Source: an uncultured Bacilli bacterium (GTDB taxonomy: Bacteria; Bacillota_I; Bacilli_A; ML615J-28; CAG-313). Taken from it: a stretch of DNA of 64,000 bases. Positions 17,203-25,641 of the stretch are shown piece by piece. The stretch is taken from contig CATLBQ010000003.1 of assembly GCA_949879765.1 (NCBI GenBank), forward strand, positions 1-64,000. Direction: 5' to 3'. Under the pieces are notes generated by a model that was not told the DNA's origin, made no database searches, and saw nothing but the letters and a program-made list of their open reading frames with translations. The position numbers and the translations under genes are program-made. Numbering within the stretch: the stretch's first letter is position 1; the number at the start of each line of letters is the position of its first letter.

Positions 17203-18057
17203 TTATTGCTCTTTTTGTTTTTGCTTTTCTTTTCGAGCTTGATAATCGTCTAAAAAGTGGTAAGTCATTTTATCTGTATGGTATCCAATTAGAGTATTGA
17301 GATTAACATCATGAAAACTTCGAAAAATGTTGATATCACTATTGGGATAATTAGTGCGGAGTTGTTGAATCAGTGCTTTTATTTCTTGACGTTTAGAGGA
17401 ACCTTGTGCGGATAGATGATTTTCTTCTGTAAAACGGCAGGCACATTGTAAAAACTCCAATTGGTTGTAGTTTACCCATTTTTTAATATTTTCTTCTTTT
17501 ACTAAATAAAGTGGTCGAATCAGTTCTAAACCAGGGTAATTTTCACTCAAAATTTTTGGCATCATTGTCTTATATTCTGCCCCATAAATCATACTCATCA
17601 ATACAGTTTCAATGACATCGTCAAAGTGATGCCCTAAGGCAATTTTATTACATCCTCTTTTTTTGGCATTTGCATAAAGATGCCCTCGTCTCATTCTTGC
17701 ACACAGATAGCATGGTGAATCTTTCATCTCATGGACAATTTGAAAAATGTCAGTTTGAAAAACATCCAAAGGAATATGTAAAAGACTTGCAGTATCTAAC
17801 AATTGTTGTAAATGTTTTGGCCGGTAACCAGGATCCATACACATATAAACTACCTCAAAGGAAAGCGGTCCATGTTTTTGAAATTCTTCCATACATTTGG
17901 CAAGCAACATAGAGTCTTTACCCCCGGATATGCATACAGCAATCTTATCTCCATCTTGAATCAATTGATATTCTTCAATGGCACGGACAAATAATCGGTA
18001 GATAGTAGGTCTAAATTTTGTAATAATTGAATGTTCAATTTGTTGATATTTTTCCAT
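17203..18057 (-). CDS. ttcA: TtcA-type tRNA 2-thiocytidine synthetase / PP-loop ATPase
   Basis: Adds sulfur to a tRNA cytidine using ATP and a labile [4Fe-4S] cluster. The PP-loop SGGKDS (44-49), CYLC (C116, C119), LGHHFDDVIETV and a downstream Cys pair (C205, C207) match the three-Cys cluster of TtcA. Start: ATG 18057 with GAGGA 7 bases upstream; the frame runs 50 codons further but that part is low-complexity and has no ribosome site. It has its own consensus promoter. Other TtcA/TtuA-like thiolases are possible, since the family is broad. Confidence 0.82.
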   Translation of the reverse strand: MEKYQQIEHSIITKFRPTIYRLFVRAIEEYQLIQDGDKIAVCISGGKDSMLLAKCMEEFQKHGPLSFEVVYMCMDPGYRPKHLQQLLDTASLLHIPLDVFQTDIFQIVHEMKDSPCYLCARMRRGHLYANAKKRGCNKIALGHHFDDVIETVLMSMIYGAEYKTMMPKILSENYPGLELIRPLYLVKEENIKKWVNYNQLEFLQCACRFTEENHLSAQGSSKRQEIKALIQQLRTNYPNSDINIFRSFHDVNLNTLIGYHTDKMTYHFLDDYQARKEKQKQKEQ

Positions 18058-18085
18058 AATTGTTCCTCTTGTCTTTGATTTCATT

Positions 18086-18114
18086 ATTATACTGAAAAAA
18101 TACTTTTTTTGCAA
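18086..18114 (-). promoter_or_regulatory. Promoter of ttcA
   Basis: On the minus strand: TTGCAA (18109-18114), a 17-base spacer, TATAAT (18086-18091). Confidence 0.75.
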
Positions 18115-18267
18115 GTAAATAAAGAAAAGGAAAAAAATAGAAAAACTCGGGTATAAAATTCTAGAATTTGGAAAACATATAAAAAATAAGGATAAACTCC
18201 ATTCCATTCTTTTTCAACTCTTGGGCCAAATTGGTACATTTTTTCAAATAAAATTATAAGCATTTGG

Positions 18268-18296
18268 TTGAAAAAGGAATATAGATGTGATATAAT
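18268..18296 (+). promoter_or_regulatory. Promoter of the 6S-like RNA
   Basis: TTGAAA (18268-18273), a 17-base spacer, TATAAT (18291-18296). The predicted start, about 18303, falls exactly at the beginning of the RNA's closing stem. Confidence 0.8.
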
Positions 18297-18302
18297 ATTG
18301 GT

Positions 18303-18488
18303 GCCTGGAGAGCTCGCATTTTCACTTTTTATTTAGCGGCCCGAACAAAACAACTTAGGAAACGATTGTCATATTGGTGTCGAAAGCTTGCTCCTATTGG
18401 ATGTAGGAATCCCGATATATGACTCAAGTTTACCACCTTATTATAGATGCGGTTGCGCATCCTGTGATAACGACTCATCTGGGTTTTC
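18303..18488 (+). ncRNA. ssrS: Structured RNA, probably 6S RNA (SsrS)
   Basis: About 185 nt with no reading frame. The ends pair (18304-18309 with 18478-18483, then GAG with CTC). The middle forms a long irregular stem (GTCATAT with ATATGAC, AAAC with GTTT). A 6-bp hairpin with a GTTG loop (GATGCG/CGCATC, from about 18436) sits in the 3' side of the open central region. Closing stem, large bubble, 3'-bubble hairpin and a terminal stem are the 6S layout that mimics an open promoter for RNA polymerase. It lacks SRP, tmRNA and RNase P signatures. Call made on architecture, not on a model search. Confidence 0.55.
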
Positions 18489-18518
18489 GTTTAAAATGAA
18501 TTTATCTGGAGGATAAAT

Positions 18519-19007
18519 ATGGATAAACAACAATTACAAAAAATATCAGGTATGTTATTATTTATCAAAAGTATAGTATTATTAGTAGGCGCTGTTGTGC
18601 TCTTATTTGGTGGAATTGGACTCATTACAGGATCAACTATTACACCTGATCCTAATGCACCTGATGGGAGTCTTGGGGCAGGTATTGCTGAAGGGTGTTC
18701 AAAAGTTTTTGGTATATTGAGTTTGATTGCTTTTGGAATAGTGCTAATTATTGGTTTGATCTATTTATTATTATCAAAAAATTTAGTCTTTAAAAAGGTA
18801 TATCCTAAAACATCAGCAATTACATTATTTGTATTAGAAGTGATTACCCTTTGCATGGCTATAATATATATGCTTATATCTTTGATTCAACTTCAATCTA
18901 CGATTTCAACTCTTCTATGTGCTAGTATTATGCTATTATCTATTGTTAATATTGTACTATTAAGTTTACTTTTTCAAAAAGTAAAACAACAAAATGAACA
19001 AAAATAA
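18519..19007 (+). CDS. Small four-helix membrane protein, unknown function
   Basis: 162 residues with four hydrophobic helices (about 10-33, 62-84, 93-118, 127-152) and a short outside or inside loop after helix 1 rich in Pro and Gly (TPDPNAPDGSLGAG). TGGAGGA precedes the ATG by 6 bases. It lies 30 bases after the 6S-like RNA and may be read from the same promoter. I do not recognise a family. Confidence 0.75.
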   Translation: MDKQQLQKISGMLLFIKSIVLLVGAVVLLFGGIGLITGSTITPDPNAPDGSLGAGIAEGCSKVFGILSLIAFGIVLIIGLIYLLLSKNLVFKKVYPKTSAITLFVLEVITLCMAIIYMLISLIQLQSTISTLLCASIMLLSIVNIVLLSLLFQKVKQQNEQK

Positions 19008-19037
19008 AGGCTATTTCATTTCTAAATAGTCTTTTTT
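19006..19037 (+). terminator. Terminator after the 18519 gene
   Basis: A 10-bp stem with one G-T pair and a T7 tail. Confidence 0.8.
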
Positions 19038-19135
19038 TGTGCCTTTTACCTAGCAATTTATGCCACTTAGTTGAAATAGTATTGCAAAACATGTCAAATT
19101 GATGTAAAATATGAAGGAGTAAAAAGGAGATTTCT

Positions 19136-21232
19136 ATGAAAACACGGAAATTAATATTTGAAAGAATTATTCCTTTCTTTTTTATGGCATTATTTACATT
19201 TCGTTTATTTTGCTATCAACAAACCATTAGTGGATATGTGGGTTTAGATGCATCTCCACTAGCTCATAAAGGATTAACCCTAATTTGTTTACTGGCGATA
19301 TGGTTTAATTATGCAGCTATTTTCATTCTCTTTATGAGACCTTTCTTTCATTTTAAGATGGTGAAGAATTTAGCTAGATTCGCTTGCCTCCCCATTCATA
19401 TTTTGAATTTGGCACTGGCCTTACCTATTTCGCAATTATTGTGTGGTAAAACAGGAATCCATTTATTGAGTATTGTATATATGCTAGAAGCAATCATCGG
19501 TATCATCGAAAGTTTATACTATTTAATCATAGATAGACGTATGAAAACACAAGTAGGAGATATTTTTCGAATGCTTGGTATCTTTGTATTATTGCTTATC
19601 GCATGTTTACCATCTTATTTACCACAGTTTTTATTTGGAGAAGCAAAATCCTCTATTGTTGTAAAGGATATTAGTTTTAGTCATCGGATATTGATATATA
19701 TTGGTATTATTGTTCCGTTTGTCCTTTATTTTACGTTACGGAATCAAAAAGAAGAAGTCATTCGGTTTAGTTTAATATTCATCAGTATTGCTACAATGGT
19801 TGGATTTTTGGTTAATTTCAATTATACCAATTTTAAAGAACCTTGGACATGGCCATTCCACCTTTGTAATACGGCGATGTTCATTATTCCCATTTGCTTG
19901 ATTTTTAAATGTAAACGATTATTTTATTTTACTTATTTTATCAATGTTATGGGCGCTTTAATTGCTATGCTTATGCCCAACTATCCAGATAGTGTAAATT
20001 TACTAAGTATGCGTATTTTTAACTTTTGGTACAATCACTGGATTGCTTTCTTTATGCCTATTTTACTTGTTGCATTGAAACAATTCAAACGACCTACATT
20101 AAAAGAATTTAAATGGTCTATGATTTGGTTCTTTGGTTACTTTTTCTTAGTATTAGTGCTCAATGTTGTATTTAGTGCAAAAGGACATTCAGTAGATTAC
20201 TTCTTTATCAATAGTGATTATGTTGCGGACAAACTAGGGACATGGGCAGAAAATATATTTAATCTAAGTACAACTATTCATATAGCAGGATTAGAACTTG
20301 AATTTCATCCGTTATATCAACTTGTTTTTTTCTTAGTATATGTAGCGCTTGGACTTGGGGTATGGTTCATTTATGGTGAATTCTTTAGAATAGCAGATAG
20401 TCATTATGAATTACATATGAAATTAAGAGCCATTCGATTACATGAGTATGCGGCTTTATGCGCTAGCGTAGGAAAGGAGAATAAGATGAACAAATCAGTT
20501 GAAGCAAAAATGGAATTAAAACATTTTTCCAAAAAATATGCCACTAGTAAAGTATATGCAGTAAAAGATGCCAATTTAGAAGTTCATGCAGGTGAAATTT
20601 TCGGCTTTCTTGGACCCAATGGGGCAGGTAAATCCACGATTATCAAAAGTACTGTAGGCATACAACCAATTACAGAAGGTGCGATTGAAATTTGTGGTTA
20701 TGATGTTGCTACTTCACCAGTAGATGCAAAATCTAATATTGGTTATGTCCCTGACCACTATGCCTTATATGAAAAATTAACTGGAAGAGAATATATCAAT
20801 TATATTGCTGATATTTATAATGTATCAGAAGCAGATCGTCATACTAGAATTGAAAAATACATTCAAATATTTGAATTGCAAGGTTCTATTGATAGTAAAA
20901 TTAAGACGTATTCTCATGGAATGAAACAAAAAATTACGATTATGTCCGCACTGGTTCATAATCCAAAAGTATGGATTTTAGATGAACCACTTACGGGACT
21001 TGATCCAACAAGTATTTATCAAGTCAAGGAATGTATGAAACAACATGCTGCAGAAGGCAATATTGTTTTCTTTAGTTCTCATTTGATTGATATTGTAGAA
21101 AAACTTTGTGGTAGAATCGCCATTATCAAAAAAGGACAAATTCAATGTATCAAAACATTAGAAGAAATTGAATCATCAGGAACGACACTAGAGCAATTTT
21201 ATTTAGATACAATTGAAAGTCATGAGGAATAA
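19136..21232 (+). CDS. Fusion of a YwaF-like membrane domain with an ABC transporter ATPase
   Basis: Residues 1 to about 440 form a membrane domain of about 10-12 helices; WPFHLCNTAMFIIP resembles the conserved HxC block of the YwaF/TIGR02206 family. Residues 451-698 are a complete ABC ATPase: Walker A G493-PNGAGKS-T501, a divergent signature SHGMKQ (593-598), Walker B VWILDE (612-617), and a late SSH switch His. The reading frame is continuous, but M451 (20486) is preceded by AAAGGAG with a 6-base gap, so a free ATPase can be made too. The permease starts 3 nt downstream. Substrate unknown. Confidence 0.85.
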   Translation: MKTRKLIFERIIPFFFMALFTFRLFCYQQTISGYVGLDASPLAHKGLTLICLLAIWFNYAAIFILFMRPFFHFKMVKNLARFACLPIHILNLALALPISQLLCGKTGIHLLSIVYMLEAIIGIIESLYYLIIDRRMKTQVGDIFRMLGIFVLLLIACLPSYLPQFLFGEAKSSIVVKDISFSHRILIYIGIIVPFVLYFTLRNQKEEVIRFSLIFISIATMVGFLVNFNYTNFKEPWTWPFHLCNTAMFIIPICLIFKCKRLFYFTYFINVMGALIAMLMPNYPDSVNLLSMRIFNFWYNHWIAFFMPILLVALKQFKRPTLKEFKWSMIWFFGYFFLVLVLNVVFSAKGHSVDYFFINSDYVADKLGTWAENIFNLSTTIHIAGLELEFHPLYQLVFFLVYVALGLGVWFIYGEFFRIADSHYELHMKLRAIRLHEYAALCASVGKENKMNKSVEAKMELKHFSKKYATSKVYAVKDANLEVHAGEIFGFLGPNGAGKSTIIKSTVGIQPITEGAIEICGYDVATSPVDAKSNIGYVPDHYALYEKLTGREYINYIADIYNVSEADRHTRIEKYIQIFELQGSIDSKIKTYSHGMKQKITIMSALVHNPKVWILDEPLTGLDPTSIYQVKECMKQHAAEGNIVFFSSHLIDIVEKLCGRIAIIKKGQIQCIKTLEEIESSGTTLEQFYLDTIESHEE
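20486..21232 (+). CDS. Internal start: ABC ATPase as a separate product
   Basis: In-frame ATG 20486 with AAAGGAG at 20473-20479 would give a 248-residue free-standing ATPase, the usual size for an ABC-2-type partner. This is an alternative product of the gene above, supported by the ribosome site only. Confidence 0.6.
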   Translation: MNKSVEAKMELKHFSKKYATSKVYAVKDANLEVHAGEIFGFLGPNGAGKSTIIKSTVGIQPITEGAIEICGYDVATSPVDAKSNIGYVPDHYALYEKLTGREYINYIADIYNVSEADRHTRIEKYIQIFELQGSIDSKIKTYSHGMKQKITIMSALVHNPKVWILDEPLTGLDPTSIYQVKECMKQHAAEGNIVFFSSHLIDIVEKLCGRIAIIKKGQIQCIKTLEEIESSGTTLEQFYLDTIESHEE

Positions 21233-21235
21233 GAT

Positions 21236-22909
21236 ATGAATCACTTGAAGACACTTGTCGTGATGCAACTTCGGGATAAGATTGACTTAGGGTGGATCAA
21301 AAATAAGAAAGAGGCTTTACGAAAAGTCATTTTATCCTTGGTTAAATTTCTTGTTATTACGGCTATTATATATATTATTTTATCACTGTGTAATCGATTC
21401 GGTATCTTTTTATATGATGAATCACCACGGATTATGGTACTTGTACTTACAATATCGCTTGTACTATCATTTATTTCTTGTACAGTAGAGTTAATGAAAA
21501 ATTTATATTTTGCAGAAGATAATAGGGTATTGATTACTTTACCTGTTAGAGCCAATCAGATTTTTATTTCTAAGATTATTGTATTTTATGTATATGAATT
21601 GAAGAAAAGTTTTAGTTTATTAATACCAATTAGTTTATCTTGCATTACTTTATTATTTACGCAAGGGTATTGTTCTTTTTGGGTCTATATTTGGATGTGG
21701 ATACCTGTATTGTTCATTGTAGCACTTCCAGTACTACTTGGTGCTATTTTCTCTATTCCTGTATTATACATCTATAGATTCCTGAAAAAAAATGCAATCA
21801 TAGAGTTTATTGTTTTTCTACTTGTACTTGCTGGATTAATTTGGCTTGCAGTATACTTGATTGGTCTGATTCCTGAAAATATTGATTTAATCAATCAATG
21901 GCCAACCATTCGAAATAGTATTCGCGAATTCTTATTGCTTGTAGAACAAAAATTATTTGTCATGAATCAGTTGATTCGAATTATGATAGGTGAAAAGTCA
22001 AAAGGTGGTGCTTTTGGTATCAATTTCTTGACTATGGGTAAATTCGCAATTTTGATTGGAGTATCTGCTGTCTTATTCTTGATTTCTTATTTTGCATCAA
22101 GACCATTATTTTTTGTAATGATGGCAAAAAACTTTGAATTAAATAAAAGCAATAAAACAAATGGAAAAAATAAAAAACATGGGCATTATTTAACTTTTGT
22201 TAACAAAGAATTCAAAATTAATTTAAGAACGATTGATATATCAATTAATTATTTAATGGTTTATATTATTGTACCAATTTTAATTTTATTGCTGAATGCT
22301 ATTTATAAAGCGATGGATACAAGAGAACTAGGGAATTGGCTCATTTATACGTTTAATGTGCTATTGATTTGTTTACCACTTTTAGCTTCTAATGCACTGA
22401 TTTCTACTTACTATAGTAGAGAAGGGCGGGCAGGATATATGAAGAAAACCAAGCCTATTGATGTGGTTTATCCATTACTCGCTAAGTTATTCTTTAATAT
22501 TTTGTTTTCTATTCCAAGTGTATTTGCAACGGTAGCAATTTTTGGACGTTCTGTACAATTTCATATAGGTGATATTGTTTTATTTGGTTTTGCAATATTG
22601 TTCTTACATATTGGTCACATGGTGTATAGTGCTACATTAGATATCATTCATCCACAAAATGAGCAATATGCAACAACTGGGATTTCGATTGATAATCCAA
22701 ATGAAAATAAATCTACAGGACTTGCATTTATTATTTCGATTATTTATGCGGTAGTGGCCTATAAGTTATTATCAGAAGCTAGCTTGTATAACAATGATTT
22801 AACGATTGGCTTTGTGAAATTGTTATTGATCAGTTTAGTTATTTTTGGTTCAAATTTATATATGTTTTTCAAAAAAATTAAAGCATATTATTATGAAATA
22901 CAGGGGTAA
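21236..22909 (+). CDS. ABC transporter permease (exporter type)
   Basis: 557 residues with two sets of about six hydrophobic helices separated by a lysine/asparagine-rich linker (about 302-320). The block ELMKNLYFAEDNRVLITLPV and its second-half counterpart (YYSREGRAGYMKKTKPIDVVYPLLAK) are the coupling-helix-like repeats seen in large Firmicute ABC-2 exporters of the bacitracin or antimicrobial-peptide type. It follows the ATPase by 3 nt and precedes a small extracytoplasmic protein by 5 nt, so the three form one transporter operon. Confidence 0.82.
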   Translation: MNHLKTLVVMQLRDKIDLGWIKNKKEALRKVILSLVKFLVITAIIYIILSLCNRFGIFLYDESPRIMVLVLTISLVLSFISCTVELMKNLYFAEDNRVLITLPVRANQIFISKIIVFYVYELKKSFSLLIPISLSCITLLFTQGYCSFWVYIWMWIPVLFIVALPVLLGAIFSIPVLYIYRFLKKNAIIEFIVFLLVLAGLIWLAVYLIGLIPENIDLINQWPTIRNSIREFLLLVEQKLFVMNQLIRIMIGEKSKGGAFGINFLTMGKFAILIGVSAVLFLISYFASRPLFFVMMAKNFELNKSNKTNGKNKKHGHYLTFVNKEFKINLRTIDISINYLMVYIIVPILILLLNAIYKAMDTRELGNWLIYTFNVLLICLPLLASNALISTYYSREGRAGYMKKTKPIDVVYPLLAKLFFNILFSIPSVFATVAIFGRSVQFHIGDIVLFGFAILFLHIGHMVYSATLDIIHPQNEQYATTGISIDNPNENKSTGLAFIISIIYAVVAYKLLSEASLYNNDLTIGFVKLLLISLVIFGSNLYMFFKKIKAYYYEIQG

Positions 22910-22914
22910 TCGCT

Positions 22915-23370
22915 ATGAAGAAATCAGTTATTTTAACTATAGGAGTGATATTTATTATTGCTATTGTTGTTCCTGGTTTTATTGGGCTTAGAATGAGAGT
23001 ATATAACGAAACAAGATATGTTGAAGAAATTATATGTATTACAGAAGGATATACAAAATATGATCCATCAAAGCCTGATGAAAAGCCTAAAATCGATCAA
23101 GGGATTGAAGGATATATCAGTGAACAATTTACACCTGGTTTAAAGGTGGTAATCAAATGTCAATTGAAACCAGATAATGCAACCAATCAAAAATTGGAAT
23201 ATGCATATGATGAAAAATCAAGAGTATTCAGTGTTACTGAAAATGCTGATGGTACCGCAACCATTGAGTTTCATGAAAAGGGTACCGCAACCATCATTAT
23301 TCGTGCAACGGATAATAAGAAAAAAAGTATTGAAATAGAAATCTATGCGATGGATAATGACTGGTTTTAA
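22915..23370 (+). CDS. Single-pass anchored protein with an Ig-like domain, ABC operon accessory
   Basis: An N-terminal helix (about 4-25) is followed by about 125 extracytoplasmic residues. The stretch with FSVTENADGTATIEF and ATIIIRATD looks like a bacterial Ig-like (Big_2) beta-sandwich. It is encoded directly after the permease, so it probably assists the exporter at the outer face. No catalytic residues seen. Confidence 0.7.
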   Translation: MKKSVILTIGVIFIIAIVVPGFIGLRMRVYNETRYVEEIICITEGYTKYDPSKPDEKPKIDQGIEGYISEQFTPGLKVVIKCQLKPDNATNQKLEYAYDEKSRVFSVTENADGTATIEFHEKGTATIIIRATDNKKKSIEIEIYAMDNDWF

Positions 23371-23444
23371 AACAGATTCTTTTGCACCACAAAAAAGAAT
23401 GTTGTAAATTAAAACATGTGGTAAAAATGAAAAAGGAGAAAAAT

Positions 23445-25487
23445 ATGAAGAGTTTAAAAAAAGTTTTCTTATTAGGCATTTTTGTAGTCTTTGGTCTTTT
23501 AATGGCTTCTTGTATAGAAACCAAGACCTATAAGGTTACATTTGACACAATGGGCGGAAGTACCATTAAAGAAGTTGAAGTAGAAGAAGGTCAAAAGGTT
23601 GAAAAACCAGAAGATCCTACTAGAAGTGGTTATGAATTTAAAGGTTGGTATTTAGAAAAAACATATACAACTGAATATACATTTGAAGAAACAGTAAATG
23701 AAAGCATAACTTTATATGCAAGATGGGAAGTAGATGCATCACAAAATAAAATATTAATCAATGATGTGCAATTGCCTTCTAATATTGTGCTATATCAAGC
23801 CAATAAAAAAGAAAAAGACAATAAACGAATTGAATTTATGGATTTAACTAAATCATATTTAGTAGGTGATGATAATCCTTGGCGCGCAGAACCTAAAGTA
23901 AGTTTTGTAAAATACGAACTTGCAACAGGAAAAACAACACCAACTACAGTAGAATCTTGGGAATATGAAATTACAGTTTCTATTTTAGAAAATGATACTT
24001 ATGTTGTTTTGGATGAAACGAATTTAAATCGTTATGTAGAAAAAATCGATAATATTGCTTGTACAGTAGATTTCTCAGAAGAAGCCATTGGCCAATCATT
24101 CCAAATTTCCGTATTACCAAAAGGATTAACTGAAAAACAATTAGAAAATAAAGATAAATATACTGTAAATTATGAATTTGATGTAGTAGATGGATATAAT
24201 GTATATACACCAAAAGAACTCGCTTATTTAGAAAATAGAAAAAGTGATAATGAAGCTGATGCATGGAATGCGTTTAAAACTGAAAATGGATTAAAACTTG
24301 ACTATTATCCTCATGCATTTATTTTCCAAAACGATATCGTTCTTACCGCAAAAGATGTACCAAGCTATTTCTTCTATCAAGAACATGAACTTTCAAAATC
24401 TGATTCTGACTATGAAAGAGCACTTGGTTCTATGAAAGACTGGATGGATTTCTATATTAGAGAATTAGCAGCTGATGAAGAATTACACATTTATGGAAAC
24501 TATTTCACTCTTGATACACAATCTTTCAAAGAAGTTGTTCGTGGTGATAATAAAATTGTTGCTGAAGGAGAAGTTATTTCTCATGCTACATTAATCAAAT
24601 TAAGAGGATCTGAAACTGCTACATCTTCAATTGAAGGCGTAAACATCATTGGTAATGCACCACGTGTTGAAAATGTAATCAAATCAGGTGGTCAAATTTT
24701 CATGAAGGTAGAAGCAGGTACGTTTACTGCGTATAACAATATTACATCTTGTTCATTTATTGCTTATTTCCCTAATCGTACTTCTCAACCATATTTGATT
24801 GAAAAATGTCGTGCATACGATTCTTTCAACTGCTTTGTATATAACTGGGGTTCTGATAAAGTCACTATCAAGGATTCTGAAATGATTGGTGCTGGTGGTC
24901 CAGTTATTATTCAAGACCATGTAAGTCCAAAATCAGCTAATGGTGGATATCCTGCTAAAACATTTATTGAAAATTGTACATTAGAATCTTATGTAACAGG
25001 TAGTGAAGGTTGGTTTACTGTTGTAAAGGCAAGTGCTTTTGTACCACAAATTAAAGGATTAAATGCACTATTTACACCATTTGGACGTTCATTCTTAAAG
25101 AGCAATTTAGATGGCACATTAACATATATGAATTTAATTTGTGTTAATAAATCAGGTGATGCTGAAGGATTAACAAATGACATTATCAAAGGATCACTTC
25201 AATTTGATAATTACCAAGCATTTGAATTTGGTGAAAATAATCCATATATTGCAGGTTTACTTGCTCAAGCAGGTGGACAAGGTGCACCTGTATTCCAAAC
25301 TTCTGCAGCCAATGCAACAGCTGGTTTTGCTTATGGTACAACAAATGGTTTATTTGATATTACCAATTCACAAATTGTAGATCCAACCAATGCAATGTAT
25401 CAAGGTGAATACTTATGCATGTATTATCAAGGTATGGCATTTACTTTTGGTTATTTCAATAATGGAGATCAATACAATCCACAATAG
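23445..25487 (+). CDS. InlB-repeat lipoprotein with a probable right-handed beta-helix
   Basis: A signal peptide with lipobox MASC is followed by one InlB B-type repeat (about 27-95: VTFDTMGGS, GYEFKGWY, ITLYARW). A long beta-rich region follows; residues about 370-560 show short repeated strands (GVNIIGN, NNITSCSF, IEKCRAYDSF, VTIKDSEMIG, FIENCTLE), typical of a parallel beta-helix as in pectate-lyase-like or adhesin proteins. No catalytic signature is clear. Start: ATG 23445 after AAAGGAG; the frame begins 63 bases earlier without a ribosome site. 680 residues. Confidence 0.8.
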   Translation: MKSLKKVFLLGIFVVFGLLMASCIETKTYKVTFDTMGGSTIKEVEVEEGQKVEKPEDPTRSGYEFKGWYLEKTYTTEYTFEETVNESITLYARWEVDASQNKILINDVQLPSNIVLYQANKKEKDNKRIEFMDLTKSYLVGDDNPWRAEPKVSFVKYELATGKTTPTTVESWEYEITVSILENDTYVVLDETNLNRYVEKIDNIACTVDFSEEAIGQSFQISVLPKGLTEKQLENKDKYTVNYEFDVVDGYNVYTPKELAYLENRKSDNEADAWNAFKTENGLKLDYYPHAFIFQNDIVLTAKDVPSYFFYQEHELSKSDSDYERALGSMKDWMDFYIRELAADEELHIYGNYFTLDTQSFKEVVRGDNKIVAEGEVISHATLIKLRGSETATSSIEGVNIIGNAPRVENVIKSGGQIFMKVEAGTFTAYNNITSCSFIAYFPNRTSQPYLIEKCRAYDSFNCFVYNWGSDKVTIKDSEMIGAGGPVIIQDHVSPKSANGGYPAKTFIENCTLESYVTGSEGWFTVVKASAFVPQIKGLNALFTPFGRSFLKSNLDGTLTYMNLICVNKSGDAEGLTNDIIKGSLQFDNYQAFEFGENNPYIAGLLAQAGGQGAPVFQTSAANATAGFAYGTTNGLFDITNSQIVDPTNAMYQGEYLCMYYQGMAFTFGYFNNGDQYNPQ

Positions 25488-25491
25488 GAAG

Positions 25492-25518
25492 TAGGGCATA
25501 AGCCCTATTTTCTTTTTT
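25492..25518 (+). terminator. Terminator after the beta-helix lipoprotein
   Basis: A 6-bp TAGGGC/GCCCTA stem, tetraloop ATAA, then TTTTCTTTTTT. Confidence 0.8.
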
Positions 25519-25641
25519 AGAAGATAGGTGAAATCAAAATAGTATCTGTTGGTATTACCAATTTATTTTTATTACCATATACTATGTTAAAATCTTGAAA
25601 ATGTGGTAAAATAATAAAGAGAAAAAAAGGAGAATATATAT

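Noticed and set aside
17203..18207. A 50-residue N-terminal extension of the TtcA protein
   Set aside because: It is Phe/Ile low-complexity, has no ribosome site and covers the promoter; ATG 18057 is well supported.
18303..18488. tmRNA, RNase P RNA or SRP RNA as identity of the structured RNA
   Set aside because: It has no tRNA-like end or tag frame, no GAGGAAAGTCC or ACAGAAA blocks, and no AGGTC...GAAGCAGCC core.
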